Positions 14,301-22,492 of a stretch of DNA of 40,830 bases are shown piece by piece. Each line of letters opens with the position of its first letter. Positions within the stretch are counted from its first letter, which is position 1. Both the position numbers and the translations under genes were made by a program. Under the pieces are notes generated by a model. That model ran no database searches, had not been told where the DNA came from, and saw nothing but the letters and a program-made list of their open reading frames with translations. Source of the stretch: Candidatus Limivivens merdigallinarum. GTDB taxonomy: Bacteria; Bacillota; Clostridia; Lachnospirales; Lachnospiraceae. Where the stretch lies: contig DVFT01000042.1 of NCBI GenBank assembly GCA_018713105.1, forward strand, positions 1 to 40,830, given 5' to 3'.

Positions 14301-16769
14301 TCAGGAAATCGGATCCCAATAGGTCATGAAAATATTTCCTGCCTCTTCGAACAAGGCTGTGCTGTCATTTATCCCATAATAGAAGAACTCACTCTCCCCA
14401 GGATTTACAAGCAGCGTATTGTATTCATCATAACCGATGATCAGCACGACTCCCTGCGGTGTCTGGTCTGTCACCGGAGTCTTTGCCACTACAGGGGTTC
14501 CCTGGCTCACATAATACAGGACGGAATCCAGCGTACAGCCGCTTAAGTCCAGCGCCGTGCATCCGGTGCCCTCTTCAATGGCTGCCGGATCCAGGCTGCA
14601 CTCCTTCATGATATCCGGAATCGTACTGATATCCAGGGTAATCTTGGTTTCCTTGTTTCCTCTCTCCCAAACATTCTGCATACTGCCATCCACCACGACG
14701 CCCAGATTCTCATCCGCATCCTTCACCGCAGCGCCGATCGAAGTGTAGACGCTCTTAAGCCTGCCTTTGGCATAGACGTAGTAGACATCCTCCTTCTCCG
14801 ACGTCTCCAGGATGATCGTCCGTGAACCCTCCTGGATCACCTCGCTGCATCGGATAATCTGGGGCGTATCCGAACTGGCGAGAGATCCGTTCACATTGAG
14901 AACCGTCTCTGTCTGCTTCCTGGTGGTGGTGTAAGTGGAAATCCCGTAATCCCGGCTCTCTTCCTCAGCGCTGTTGACGATATGGTCCTCATCCGCATCC
15001 ACGAATTCTCCATTCTCTTTGGTCGCACGCGCCATGGTGATCATCTTGTCGTCCAGCGTCACGCCCATCACATAGTAACCGGACTGACTGTAATCCAGCT
15101 GCACTTCTCCTGCCGCATTTGCAATGACGATCTCCTTCATGGGGAACTGTTCCATGCCCTCATGCTCTGTATTGACATCTGCCGCATCCGCGATGCCGTA
15201 GATCACATCCTCACCCATGAACCCGAGAAGACGGATATACTCCATGTCCTCACAGGAAATCTCCGTCATTTCCCTGGTATCCAGATCCATAACCACGATC
15301 GTCCTGGAGCCATAGGCTTCATTTTCTTTCAGCCATGCGGCATGGGCTCCCGTATCCGAACTCACAAAGCAGTCCGGCGCGATACCGGAAGAGAGGATCT
15401 CCGTCTGACGTGTCTCCAGATTAATGGCATAGATGCTGCCGTCCACCAGGATGAAAAATTCTGTCCTGTCCTGGGAAATGTATGCCAGGGAATTCACATC
15501 ACGCACCAGAAGCTCGTAGTTCCGTTTTGTATCCACGAACAGGCACTCCCGGATCGTATAGGTGGCAGCATCATAGTAGTAGACCGCAACGCCGGATTCT
15601 CCCTCATGCTCTCCCCGGTTCATATAGCCGCTTACCAGGAAATACATATTGCCTCCGTCGTCAATATCCACAATGGTGATTTCATTCTGGTCGTAGGTAT
15701 CCCTGGCATCAGAGCCGCTCTCCTGCGGGAAACTGAATACCTGAACCAGCTCATTCTCCGGCATCCGGTACATCCAGAGCGCCCCTGCCTGGACAAAAGC
15801 ATAGTAGGAGCCGCTGGAATCACTTTTGTAGTTGATATCCCTTCCCGCAATCCCCAGGTTGATCCCGCCGTCCATCAGGACGTCTTCTTTTTCGGGATCA
15901 AAGATTTCCTGCATGGTCCGCTCAAAATCCAGCAGCCGGATACGTTCCTCCGTATAGAGCATCCTATAATATTCCGACACATAATAAAGCTCCGTCTCCC
16001 CTGAATCCGACTGGGCAGAAACCATATAATCCATCACGATCGTCGCCGTCGTCTCATTGATCTCCTTAAGGCTGGGAATTGGTTTGTAGTAAGCCGTAGG
16101 CGAAAGAGACGCAAAACTCAGCTGATCCATGGTGGAATGAATATTCGTAAACGCCAGGGTCGTATTATCCCCGGTCTCATCAGGCTCAATGTAGGCGGAA
16201 ATCTCATCCAGGCCGTTCTTGTTCACACATCGTTCGTAAAATCCTGTAGCAAAATCCAGATAGTCCTTTGTGTGCAGGTTGCTCTCATAAATCAGCCTAG
16301 TATAATAGTAAAGCGTTTTCTCCCCCACAGAGACATTCAGCTTCAGCACATACTCTGTGTTGATCAAAAGCTGGGTCTGAATATCCAGCACCGCGTTGAT
16401 ATACTCTCCGCTCTGCTCCGTCTGGTTGACTTTGGTCCGTTCCAGGACCTCTGTCCCGTCAGAGCTCATGACTTCGAAGGTAAGATCTCCAATCTTGTTA
16501 TCAAAGGTCTCAATTTGGATACTTAAGCTGCGGTCATCCTCCAGAGGCGTCAATGTATCCCTCATCGCAGTGACGTCCATCTCTTTGACATAGCCGTGCA
16601 GACAATTAAGCTGGCTCCCTCCATTGTTCATATAGACCAGCGGAAAACTGGCGGCCTTCATAGTCTGCGTCGTGCTGACGGTATCCTGATTCAGATAGAA
16701 GGACACTCCCACCGCTGTTCCCACGAACACAACCAGTAAGATTGCAATACGAATGATGATTCTCTTCAT
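14301..16769 (-). CDS. Membrane-anchored extracellular protein with possible propeller and degenerate C39-like domain
   Basis: An 822-residue protein with one N-terminal membrane segment (IIIRIAILLVVFVGTAVGVSFYL) and a large outer portion. I do not recognise a named family. The middle (about residues 290-650) alternates short beta-strand pairs and Asp-rich turns such as DIDDGGNMYFLVSG and DRTEFFILVDGSIYAINLETR, which suggests a beta-propeller. The last 110 residues (LYYVSQGTPVVAKTPV, VVLIIGYDEYNTLLVNPG) look like the C-terminal half of a C39/papain-like domain. There the usual HxVVIxGYD histidine is absent (QGVVLIIGYD), so it may be a binding module. The ATG at 16769 lies 6 bp after the methyltransferase stop, whose end supplies GGGGAGG; the two genes are coupled. 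Confidence 0.75.
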   Translation of the reverse strand: MKRIIIRIAILLVVFVGTAVGVSFYLNQDTVSTTQTMKAASFPLVYMNNGGSQLNCLHGYVKEMDVTAMRDTLTPLEDDRSLSIQIETFDNKIGDLTFEVMSSDGTEVLERTKVNQTEQSGEYINAVLDIQTQLLINTEYVLKLNVSVGEKTLYYYTRLIYESNLHTKDYLDFATGFYERCVNKNGLDEISAYIEPDETGDNTTLAFTNIHSTMDQLSFASLSPTAYYKPIPSLKEINETTATIVMDYMVSAQSDSGETELYYVSEYYRMLYTEERIRLLDFERTMQEIFDPEKEDVLMDGGINLGIAGRDINYKSDSSGSYYAFVQAGALWMYRMPENELVQVFSFPQESGSDARDTYDQNEITIVDIDDGGNMYFLVSGYMNRGEHEGESGVAVYYYDAATYTIRECLFVDTKRNYELLVRDVNSLAYISQDRTEFFILVDGSIYAINLETRQTEILSSGIAPDCFVSSDTGAHAAWLKENEAYGSRTIVVMDLDTREMTEISCEDMEYIRLLGFMGEDVIYGIADAADVNTEHEGMEQFPMKEIVIANAAGEVQLDYSQSGYYVMGVTLDDKMITMARATKENGEFVDADEDHIVNSAEEESRDYGISTYTTTRKQTETVLNVNGSLASSDTPQIIRCSEVIQEGSRTIILETSEKEDVYYVYAKGRLKSVYTSIGAAVKDADENLGVVVDGSMQNVWERGNKETKITLDISTIPDIMKECSLDPAAIEEGTGCTALDLSGCTLDSVLYYVSQGTPVVAKTPVTDQTPQGVVLIIGYDEYNTLLVNPGESEFFYYGINDSTALFEEAGNIFMTYWDPIS

Positions 16770-16775
16770 GTTTCT

Positions 16776-17939
16776 TTATTTTCCTCCCCGTTTCGCATCC
16801 AAAAGCTCCTTCAATGTGGGATGCACTCCTAAAAATTCCATGCAGTGTCCGAGCTCTTCATTTGTTTTCCCCTTATTGTCCTTCACCGCACGGATCAATA
16901 TGTTCTTCGGTGTATGTTCCATGTCGATAAATTCCAAAATCTGTACCTGATATCCTGCTTCCTCCAAAAGCCCGGCACGGATTGCGTCTGTGAACAACGC
17001 TGCCATGCGTTCCCTGATCAGCCCGTATTTCAGCACAGGGGACAGCATCTCGCAGGAAATCTGGCTGTTCAGCTCATGCTGGCAGCAAGGCACGGACAAT
17101 ATAACCTTTGCATTCCATCGCACCGCCTTCTCCAAGGCAAAATCCGTAGCAGTATCGCAGGCATGGAGCGTCACCACCATATCCACCGAATCCCTACCCG
17201 TGTAATCGGCGATATTTCCGGTGAGAAAGCTGAGCTTATCATAGCTGTATTCCCGCGCCAGCTCATTGCAGTGCCGGATGACCTCCTCCTTCAGATCCAA
17301 GCCGATGATCCGGATGTCCAGTCCCAAAAGCACCTTCAGGTAGTAGTACATCGCAAAGGTCAGGTAGGATTTGACGCATCCGAAATCCAGAATGACTGCC
17401 TCCCTGCCGCGGGGCAGTTCGTCCTGGATATCCCGGATAAACTCCAAAAACCGGTTGATCTGGCGGAATTTGTCGTATTTGGCATGGATGACCTTCCCTT
17501 CTTTGGTCATCACTCCCAAGTCCACCAGGAACGGAACCGGCTTTCCCTCCTCCAGGATATACTGCTTTTTCCGGTTATGGGAAAGATCCTGAGCCGGTTT
17601 CGGGAGCGCTTCTTTCGTCTCCTTCTTCTCTTTCACCGTCACCTTTCCTTTTTTGCTGACCAGCACGTTCACTGTCCTGTCTGCAAGAAAGAGCTGCATC
17701 TGCATAAATTCCGTCTCCATCAGCCCGCCGAGGCGTTCCACTGCCTCCCCCGCAGAAAGATTCTCATGAAATTCCTGTTTCCCCACCTGAAGAGCAAGCT
17801 GAAATTTCCGCTCTCCCCGGTGCAGCACCGGTCGGATCCTCGCCCGAATGGGACCATCCTTTCCCCGGCTCTTGCTCAAGGTTCCATGAAGCAGCCGGTC
17901 ATCCAAACATTGTTCCAATAATAACCTGATTTCGTTCAT
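16776..17939 (-). CDS. Class I SAM-dependent methyltransferase (Methyltransf_32-like)
   Basis: A 387-residue protein. Residues 1-130 form an unrecognised N-terminal domain. A Rossmann methyltransferase follows: motif I VILDFGCVKSYLTFA, the acidic strand IIGLDLKEE, then VVTLHACDTATDFAL and the Cys-rich SVPCCQHELN. These motifs match the Methyltransf_32 group, whose substrates are mostly unknown; RNA is a reasonable guess. In motif I the second glycine of the usual GxG (DFGCGKS in relatives, from memory) is Val (codon GTC), a change that might weaken SAM binding. The ATG at 17939 has AGAGGAAG upstream. It is followed directly by the membrane-anchored protein gene and preceded by a terminator. 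Confidence 0.82.
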   Translation of the reverse strand: MNEIRLLLEQCLDDRLLHGTLSKSRGKDGPIRARIRPVLHRGERKFQLALQVGKQEFHENLSAGEAVERLGGLMETEFMQMQLFLADRTVNVLVSKKGKVTVKEKKETKEALPKPAQDLSHNRKKQYILEEGKPVPFLVDLGVMTKEGKVIHAKYDKFRQINRFLEFIRDIQDELPRGREAVILDFGCVKSYLTFAMYYYLKVLLGLDIRIIGLDLKEEVIRHCNELAREYSYDKLSFLTGNIADYTGRDSVDMVVTLHACDTATDFALEKAVRWNAKVILSVPCCQHELNSQISCEMLSPVLKYGLIRERMAALFTDAIRAGLLEEAGYQVQILEFIDMEHTPKNILIRAVKDNKGKTNEELGHCMEFLGVHPTLKELLDAKRGGK

Positions 17940-18010
17940 CCGTCTTCCTCTTTATCTATATTAAAAACCGGATATAGGAAACGATCCTCCCATATCAGGG
18001 CTTCCCGTGT

Positions 18011-18041
18011 AAAAAGAGCCATGGTCTCAAACCATGACTCT
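18011..18041 (-). terminator. Intrinsic terminator of the 18094-18765 gene
   Basis: On the minus strand, AGAGTCATGGT-TTGAG-ACCATGGCTCT followed by TTTTT forms an 11-bp stem with one G-U pair. It begins 52 bp after the stop codon and separates this gene from the methyltransferase gene downstream. Confidence 0.88.
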
Positions 18042-18093
18042 ATTGTAAAGGCTTTTCCCTAAAACCTCAACATAAATTTTCTTAACCTTTTCC

Positions 18094-18765
18094 CTACCAG
18101 CGGCGTCCGCATCTTCTCCGCCGGCAGCGGCGGCGGTAGATTTCCTCATAAAGCATGACGTCCACCAGATCCCTGAGCCAGTTTTTTCCCGGCGGATAAC
18201 GGCGGCGTGTTTCCACATTCATCGCCATTGCCTCGTCCTGGTCACTTCCTTCCACGATCTCATAGTTCTCCTTGACCTGATCGAAAATGCGGGCGGATAC
18301 TCTTGAAAGCATACGTTTATCCGGATACTCGTCAAACATCATACTGCCTTCATACTCCATCCGGTCACATTCTTCTTCCACAAAAGGCATAATTTCCCGT
18401 GCGTTCTCCGGATACATGCTTTTCAGCCTTTCACGATCCCGTTCATTCTCCCGGTCCTCCTCATAGTAGCTTCCAAAATTCGGGTCTGCATTGGCAGCCG
18501 CTTTTTCCTCTGCCTCTTCTTCTGCCCTTCCTCGGAGAGTCCGCACCATCTCCTGGTTCTGGAGCTGCTGCTGTTTCCGAATTCCATAAGGCATTCTGTC
18601 TTCCTGATATCCGGCATAGGAATCCTGTCTCATTCCGCAGTATGGACAGGTCTGCCCCCACTCCTCTTCATAACCGTTCTCTCCTTCTCCCACATTCGTC
18701 CCGCGTGATTCATAGCGATACCCGCCGCGGGAAACTCCTCCGCAGCAATTCCGGTTCCAATCCAT
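18094..18765 (-). CDS. Uncharacterised Cys/Gly- and acid-rich protein (223 aa)
   Basis: No family recognised. The N-terminus is Gly/Cys-rich (MDWNRNCCGGVSRGGYR). A CPYCGM pair of cysteines that could bind zinc lies near residue 40. The middle is strongly charged and probably helical (RAEEEAEEKAAANAD, EEDRENERDRERLKSMYP). The most ordered-looking part is residues 120-205, ENAREIMPFVEEECDRMEYEGSMMFDEYPDKRMLSRV, then DLVDVMLYEEIYRRRCRRRR. It has no signal peptide or membrane segment. The ATG at 18765 has a clear AAGGAG six bases upstream, and a terminator follows the stop, so it is a real single-gene unit. The compact acidic core and Arg/Cys-rich tail resemble spore- or coat-associated proteins in flavour only. 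Confidence 0.7.
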   Translation of the reverse strand: MDWNRNCCGGVSRGGYRYESRGTNVGEGENGYEEEWGQTCPYCGMRQDSYAGYQEDRMPYGIRKQQQLQNQEMVRTLRGRAEEEAEEKAAANADPNFGSYYEEDRENERDRERLKSMYPENAREIMPFVEEECDRMEYEGSMMFDEYPDKRMLSRVSARIFDQVKENYEIVEGSDQDEAMAMNVETRRRYPPGKNWLRDLVDVMLYEEIYRRRCRRRRCGRRW

Positions 18766-18840
18766 GCTTCTCTCCTTGCATGTTCTTCACTATAAGCTAT
18801 GTGTTTTTCGGAAAAATGCCACTTTGGGCGTTTGGATCCT

Positions 18841-19569
18841 TTAATAATCCAAAGACAGGATCGGGACTGCCGCATAGATGTAGGTTCTGTCCTCTTCCTC
18901 ATTGTAATTCATCGCCAGGTTAAGGTTGATGGGACTCCCTTGCTGCATCACACGTTCCTCCAAAAGCGGCGTATATCCGCAGATAGTATACAGATCCATC
19001 GAACGTTTTTCCTCTACCACGGTCACATCCATCCGTTCCAGCAGCTCGTCCGCAGCCCGGTTCCGCTCCTGGAGGCTTAATTTGCCTTCATAGCTTCCGA
19101 TGATATTGGTGGTGCTGTGTACGTCTTCCATTTTTCCGCTAAGCAGATCATCCAGTGCCTCCCTCCATTCAAAGGTTTTTACCGGCTCGCCGTCCGCCGT
19201 GAGGGACAGCAGGAAATACTGCTCTTCTTGGCCTTCTTCTGTCAGGGTAACGATCCTCATATCCAGGCTGTCTTTGCCCTTGGAGGAGGAAAGCCTCTCT
19301 TCCTTTCTGTCTTCTTCCTCTGCCCGGCTCAAAGTCAGCTTCTCCTCCATGCCGAGGGCCTCCGCCACCTCTTTCAGAAAGGAGGCCGGGCTTTTCTCTT
19401 TTTCTCCGAAAACACCATAATATTCTACCGAAGCGCTCTGCTCCATGGTTCCCACATCTGCCAGAACCTGCATGATCTTCTCCTTCTCTTCCTGCCGCGT
19501 AATTCCTAAAGCCTGCACCGCCGCCAACCCCCACAGGATGACAACCAGGACTGCCCATATTTTTTTCAT
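18841..19569 (-). CDS. YwmB-family protein (DUF1779, TATA-box-binding-like fold)
   Basis: A 242-residue protein with an N-terminal membrane or signal segment (IWAVLVVILWGLAAVQALG). Its C-terminus, SPINLNLAMNYNEEEDRTYIYAAVPILSLDY, is the hallmark of the YwmB/DUF1779 family found in spore-forming Firmicutes. The family's structure has a TBP-like double fold; its role is not settled. The start is the ATG at 19569 (MKKIWAV). The GGAGGAAT ribosome binding site is the 3' arm of a 15-bp inverted repeat that also looks like the terminator of the upstream gene, so its translation may depend on that hairpin opening. Confidence 0.83.
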   Translation of the reverse strand: MKKIWAVLVVILWGLAAVQALGITRQEEKEKIMQVLADVGTMEQSASVEYYGVFGEKEKSPASFLKEVAEALGMEEKLTLSRAEEEDRKEERLSSSKGKDSLDMRIVTLTEEGQEEQYFLLSLTADGEPVKTFEWREALDDLLSGKMEDVHSTTNIIGSYEGKLSLQERNRAADELLERMDVTVVEEKRSMDLYTICGYTPLLEERVMQQGSPINLNLAMNYNEEEDRTYIYAAVPILSLDY

Positions 19570-19613
19570 AAAAAATTCCTCCATTTGGCTTTATTCTTGC
19601 CAAATGGAGGAAT
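19570..19613 (-). terminator. Terminator-like hairpin whose 3' arm is the ywmB ribosome binding site
   Basis: attcctccatttggc (19575-19589) and gccaaatggaggaat (19599-19613) are perfect 15-bp arms with a 9-base loop. On the minus strand the stem ends GGAGGAAT, runs into TTTTT and then the ywmB ATG (19569). Stem plus U-run is the shape of an intrinsic terminator for fucU, which ends 26 bp upstream. In read-through RNA the same stem would bury the Shine-Dalgarno in a perfect anti-Shine-Dalgarno pairing. Confidence 0.85.
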
Positions 19614-19639
19614 CCTATGCACTGACATATTCCGGTCTG

Positions 19640-20080
19640 TCAGTCTGTCACAACACCCTTCTGCAGCATAATATTCGCATACAGAGCGCTTTCCCCGGTA
19701 GCGATGATTGCATATACCTTTTTCGCTTCTTCATAAAATGCAAATCGTTCGATATTTCCTACTGCTTTCTCGCCTCTCTCATCGTACTTGCTGATGATTT
19801 CCTTGTAGGTATCCCAGATCGGGGTCTCCACATTGTCACCCGGCATAACTTCCATCAGGTTGACCGGGTGCTCCACATAGGTATCCAGCGGGAATACCTG
19901 GAGGATGGCATCCAAAAGCTCCGGTACGCCGTGTCCGTCGCAGCGGATCACAATAGCATCCTTGCCCATGGACTCTGCCGGAAAGTTGCCGTCTGAGATT
20001 ACCAGCCTGTCGCTGTGTCCCATCTCAGCAAGAACCTTTAATAATTCTGGGGATAAAATTTTTGGAATTCCTTTTAACAT
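19640..20080 (-). CDS. RbsD/FucU-family sugar mutarotase
   Basis: A 146-residue protein of the RbsD/FucU family, which interconverts the anomers of free monosaccharides (L-fucose for FucU, D-ribose pyranose/furanose for RbsD). The catalytic His is in EMGHSDRLVISDGNFP. The C-terminal YEEAKKVYAIIATGESALYANIML matches the FucU branch better than RbsD. It is cytoplasmic, and family members form rings. The ATG at 20080 has AAGGAG eight bases upstream. It is the last gene of the monosaccharide ABC transporter operon, after a partial terminator. FucU-like features point to a 6-deoxy or similar hexose rather than ribose as cargo; this is suggestive, not firm. Confidence 0.88.
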   Translation of the reverse strand: MLKGIPKILSPELLKVLAEMGHSDRLVISDGNFPAESMGKDAIVIRCDGHGVPELLDAILQVFPLDTYVEHPVNLMEVMPGDNVETPIWDTYKEIISKYDERGEKAVGNIERFAFYEEAKKVYAIIATGESALYANIMLQKGVVTD

Positions 20081-20120
20081 TGTTTTGTCTCCTTTTTCTT
20101 TTTATTGTATCCTTCCGGAT

Positions 20121-20151
20121 AAAAGAAGGAACCGGTCTCCCGGTTCCTTCT
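20121..20151 (-). terminator. Terminator between the binding-protein gene and the mutarotase gene
   Basis: A perfect 12-bp stem, agaaggaaccgg-tctc-ccggttccttct (20124-20151), is followed on the minus strand by TTTT (the first T closes the stem). It starts 25 bp after the binding-protein stop. No separate promoter for fucU was evident, so it probably leaks and lowers fucU expression. Confidence 0.85.
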
Positions 20152-20176
20152 TGGTTCACTTCAGAAAGTCCGTATA

Positions 20177-21391
20177 TTAGTCATACAGGTTCGGAGCGAT
20201 TTCCGGATCTTCCATGTTGGTGGTGTCATACCAGTATCCATCGGTCGGGATATCGGTAACTTCTTCGCCGTTAGCGATCATGGTCAGAACATCAACGGTT
20301 CTCTGACCCATAACCATCGGAGACTGAGTTACAGCGCCGAGCATGGTTCCGTCGGTGATAGCGCCTTTGATGGTTGCGCCTGCATCGAAGCCTACTGCCA
20401 GGATGTTAGCTTCCGGATCAGTTCCCAGAACGCTCAGATTGCTGTTTGCGGTCAGGATACCTTCTGCAGATACCTGGTTAGAACCAAACATACCGATGGT
20501 GTCAGCTTTGTTCATGATATTAGAAGCCTCAGTTGCACACAGCTCAACAGTACTCTGTGCCGGAACAGCTACTTCGATGATCACATCTGCAGAAGCCTCG
20601 TCTCCCTTGTCTGCACAGTTGTCTACATAGTAATCATTACCAGTTACAGCAACGGTCTTTCCATCAGCGCTTACCAGCTCGATCATCTTGTCGATGAAAC
20701 CAAGTCCACGCTGGATAATAGATTCAGAAGTTGCTTCCTGGTTTACTTCACCGATTCTTACCGGCTCGGTAGCGTTTGCGATCTTGTCTTTCAGTGCGTC
20801 ATAGAGATGCTCTGCTGCAATCTCGCCTGCTGCATAGTTGTTGGTAGCGATCGTGGAGTATACGCTTCCTTCCGGAGCATCCGGTACGCCTGCGTCGAAG
20901 CATACTACCGGAATTCCGTTGTCTGCTGCGGTCTGCAGGGATTCCAGAACTGCCTGCTGATCGTTGGGGGCAAGACCGATTCCATCCGGAGCGCTGTTAA
21001 TTGCGTTGTTCAGCATGTTTACCTGGTCAGCGATATCTGTCTCCAGGTTCGGGCCAGTGCAGTTTACAGTTACGCCGAGTTTTTCAGCTTCCTGCTCAAT
21101 ACCCTGAACAGCTGCCTGCCAGTAGGAAGACTGATAGCTCTTAACCAGAATTTCGAAAGTATACGGCTCATTTGCGGTTACGTTGGAGAAATCCACGGTT
21201 TCTCCCGCTGCCTCGGTCTCGCCTTCTGCCGCTTCTGTTTCTCCCTCTGCTGCCTCAGTAGCTGCTTCCGTAGCTGCCTCGGTAGCTGCTTCCGTAGCTG
21301 CCTCAGTTTCTTCTGCCGCAAATACGCTGGTTCCCATCATGGACACAACCATAGCTGCTCCAAGAACTGCTGCTAAAACTTTTCTTTTCAT
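20177..21391 (-). CDS. Monosaccharide ABC transporter substrate-binding protein (RbsB-like) with TEAA-repeat linker
   Basis: A 404-residue type 1 periplasmic-binding protein (Peripla_BP_4 type), the capture subunit for the transporter at 21473-25019. The signal peptide MKRKVLAAVLGAAMVVSMMGTSVFA ends at a signal-peptidase-I-like VFA-AE site and has no lipobox cysteine. After it comes a low-complexity linker, about residues 28-66, with four TEAA units and then EGETEAA units. The folded part (EPYTFEILVKSYQSSYW..., ANILAVGFDAGATIKGAI, GAVTQSPMVMGQRTV) is typical of ribose/galactose/fucose-type binders. Excellent AGGAGG. It is about 70 residues longer than RbsB because of the linker. A stem-loop precedes it and a terminator follows, suggesting extra expression. 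Confidence 0.92.
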   Translation of the reverse strand: MKRKVLAAVLGAAMVVSMMGTSVFAAEETEAATEAATEAATEAATEAAEGETEAAEGETEAAGETVDFSNVTANEPYTFEILVKSYQSSYWQAAVQGIEQEAEKLGVTVNCTGPNLETDIADQVNMLNNAINSAPDGIGLAPNDQQAVLESLQTAADNGIPVVCFDAGVPDAPEGSVYSTIATNNYAAGEIAAEHLYDALKDKIANATEPVRIGEVNQEATSESIIQRGLGFIDKMIELVSADGKTVAVTGNDYYVDNCADKGDEASADVIIEVAVPAQSTVELCATEASNIMNKADTIGMFGSNQVSAEGILTANSNLSVLGTDPEANILAVGFDAGATIKGAITDGTMLGAVTQSPMVMGQRTVDVLTMIANGEEVTDIPTDGYWYDTTNMEDPEIAPNLYD

Positions 21392-21428
21392 TGTTGTTCT
21401 ACCTCCTGTTTTAAGTTCGTTTTTCTCT

Positions 21429-21455
21429 ATATGAAGTCTCTTAGGACTTACATAT
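21429..21455 (-). promoter_or_regulatory. Stem-loop ahead of the RbsB-like gene
   Basis: atatg-aagtc (21429-21438) pairs with gactt-a-catat (21445-21455) around a 6-base loop, giving a 10-bp stem with one bulge. There is no U-run. It lies in the 81-bp gap between permease and binding-protein genes and could act as a 5' stabiliser or processing site for the binding-protein mRNA. Confidence 0.5.
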
Positions 21456-21472
21456 CTGATAATACTTGCAGA

Positions 21473-22477
21473 TTAGTTTCTTTCACGTTTCTTCTTGATG
21501 ATATCCACCATTACAGCTCCAATCAGGACAAGACCTGTAATAATCTGCTGCCAGTTTGCCTGCAGCCCAATGAATGGAAGCCCTGTCTTCAGAAGACAGA
21601 TAACGAAAACACCTAAGAGGGAGCCGGTTACCGTTCCCACGCCGCCGGATGCAGATACACCGCCGATGATCGCACCGCCAATCGCCTCCAACTCAAATCC
21701 TGCGCCAGAACCCGGCTGAACAGTAGAAAATACTGCTGAGTATGCGATTGCTGCCAGACCTGCAAAACCACCGCAGATCACATAAGCTATGATGTGATAA
21801 AACTTTACGTTAACACCTGAAAGACGGGTTGCTTCCTTATTGCTTCCGATTGCAATCGTATAACGTCCAACTCTGGTATGATTCAGTACATACGCCATCA
21901 CGATTACTAAGAGGATAATCCAGATGATTCCGATGGGAACATTCATTGTCCCTACTTTCACCTTGAAAATGTTGCGGAACCAGCCGCCTGGCTGTGCCAA
22001 TGTCGGCCAGGAAATACCGAATCCTCCTACAATAATGGAACCAAGTCCACGGGTCATCATACAGGTACACAGGGTTACCAAGAACGGGGGCATGTCTGCC
22101 ACCGCTACCAGCGCTCCGTTCAGCACGCCAACCGCCATACCAAATACGATTGTCACAATGATCCCCACCCAAACTGGCATGTGGTGCAGAGATACCAGAT
22201 AACCTCCTACCAGGGAGTAGCAGATCAGCCCCGTACCGATCGAAAGATCCACGCCTCCCGTAATCAGCGGGAAGGTGACACCAATTGCCATGAGGGCAAT
22301 GTAATAGGAATAATCCAAAATACTGATAAATGTTGTATATCTCCTGAAGTTAGGACTCATGACACTGAATAACAGGATCAGCGCAACGATTACAATCAGG
22401 ACGATGAATTTCTGTCCGCCCAGTTTGTCCAGTGTTGACTTGCCCTTAACCTGAGATACTGCCGTTTGATTTGACAT
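21473..22477 (-). CDS. Monosaccharide ABC transporter permease (RbsC-like), second of two
   Basis: A 334-residue membrane protein of the CUT2 permease family with eight to ten hydrophobic helices. Family markers are FPLITGGVDLSIGTGL, GSNKEATRLSGVNVKFYHI (the ATPase-contacting loop) and AIGGAIIGGVSASGGVGTV. It starts at 22477 with AAGGAGA upstream, 15 bp after the ATPase gene. It is related to but clearly different from the permease at 24048-25019. The two probably form a heterodimer, as in LsrCD or RhaPQ, rather than the RbsC homodimer. Confidence 0.92.
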   Translation of the reverse strand: MSNQTAVSQVKGKSTLDKLGGQKFIVLIVIVALILLFSVMSPNFRRYTTFISILDYSYYIALMAIGVTFPLITGGVDLSIGTGLICYSLVGGYLVSLHHMPVWVGIIVTIVFGMAVGVLNGALVAVADMPPFLVTLCTCMMTRGLGSIIVGGFGISWPTLAQPGGWFRNIFKVKVGTMNVPIGIIWIILLVIVMAYVLNHTRVGRYTIAIGSNKEATRLSGVNVKFYHIIAYVICGGFAGLAAIAYSAVFSTVQPGSGAGFELEAIGGAIIGGVSASGGVGTVTGSLLGVFVICLLKTGLPFIGLQANWQQIITGLVLIGAVMVDIIKKKRERN

Positions 22478-22492
22478 AATACTTTCTCCTTC

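Noticed and set aside
14982-16004. 340-codon plus-strand ORF
   Set aside because: Antisense to the membrane-anchored protein gene; no recognisable domain and no promoter.
16845-17921. 358-codon plus-strand ORF
   Set aside because: Antisense to the methyltransferase gene, which has clear motifs and a ribosome binding site.
18818-18860. ttggat/atccaa inverted repeat at the ywmB 3' end as a terminator
   Set aside because: The stem is only six base pairs, overlaps the stop codon and has no T-run on the minus strand.
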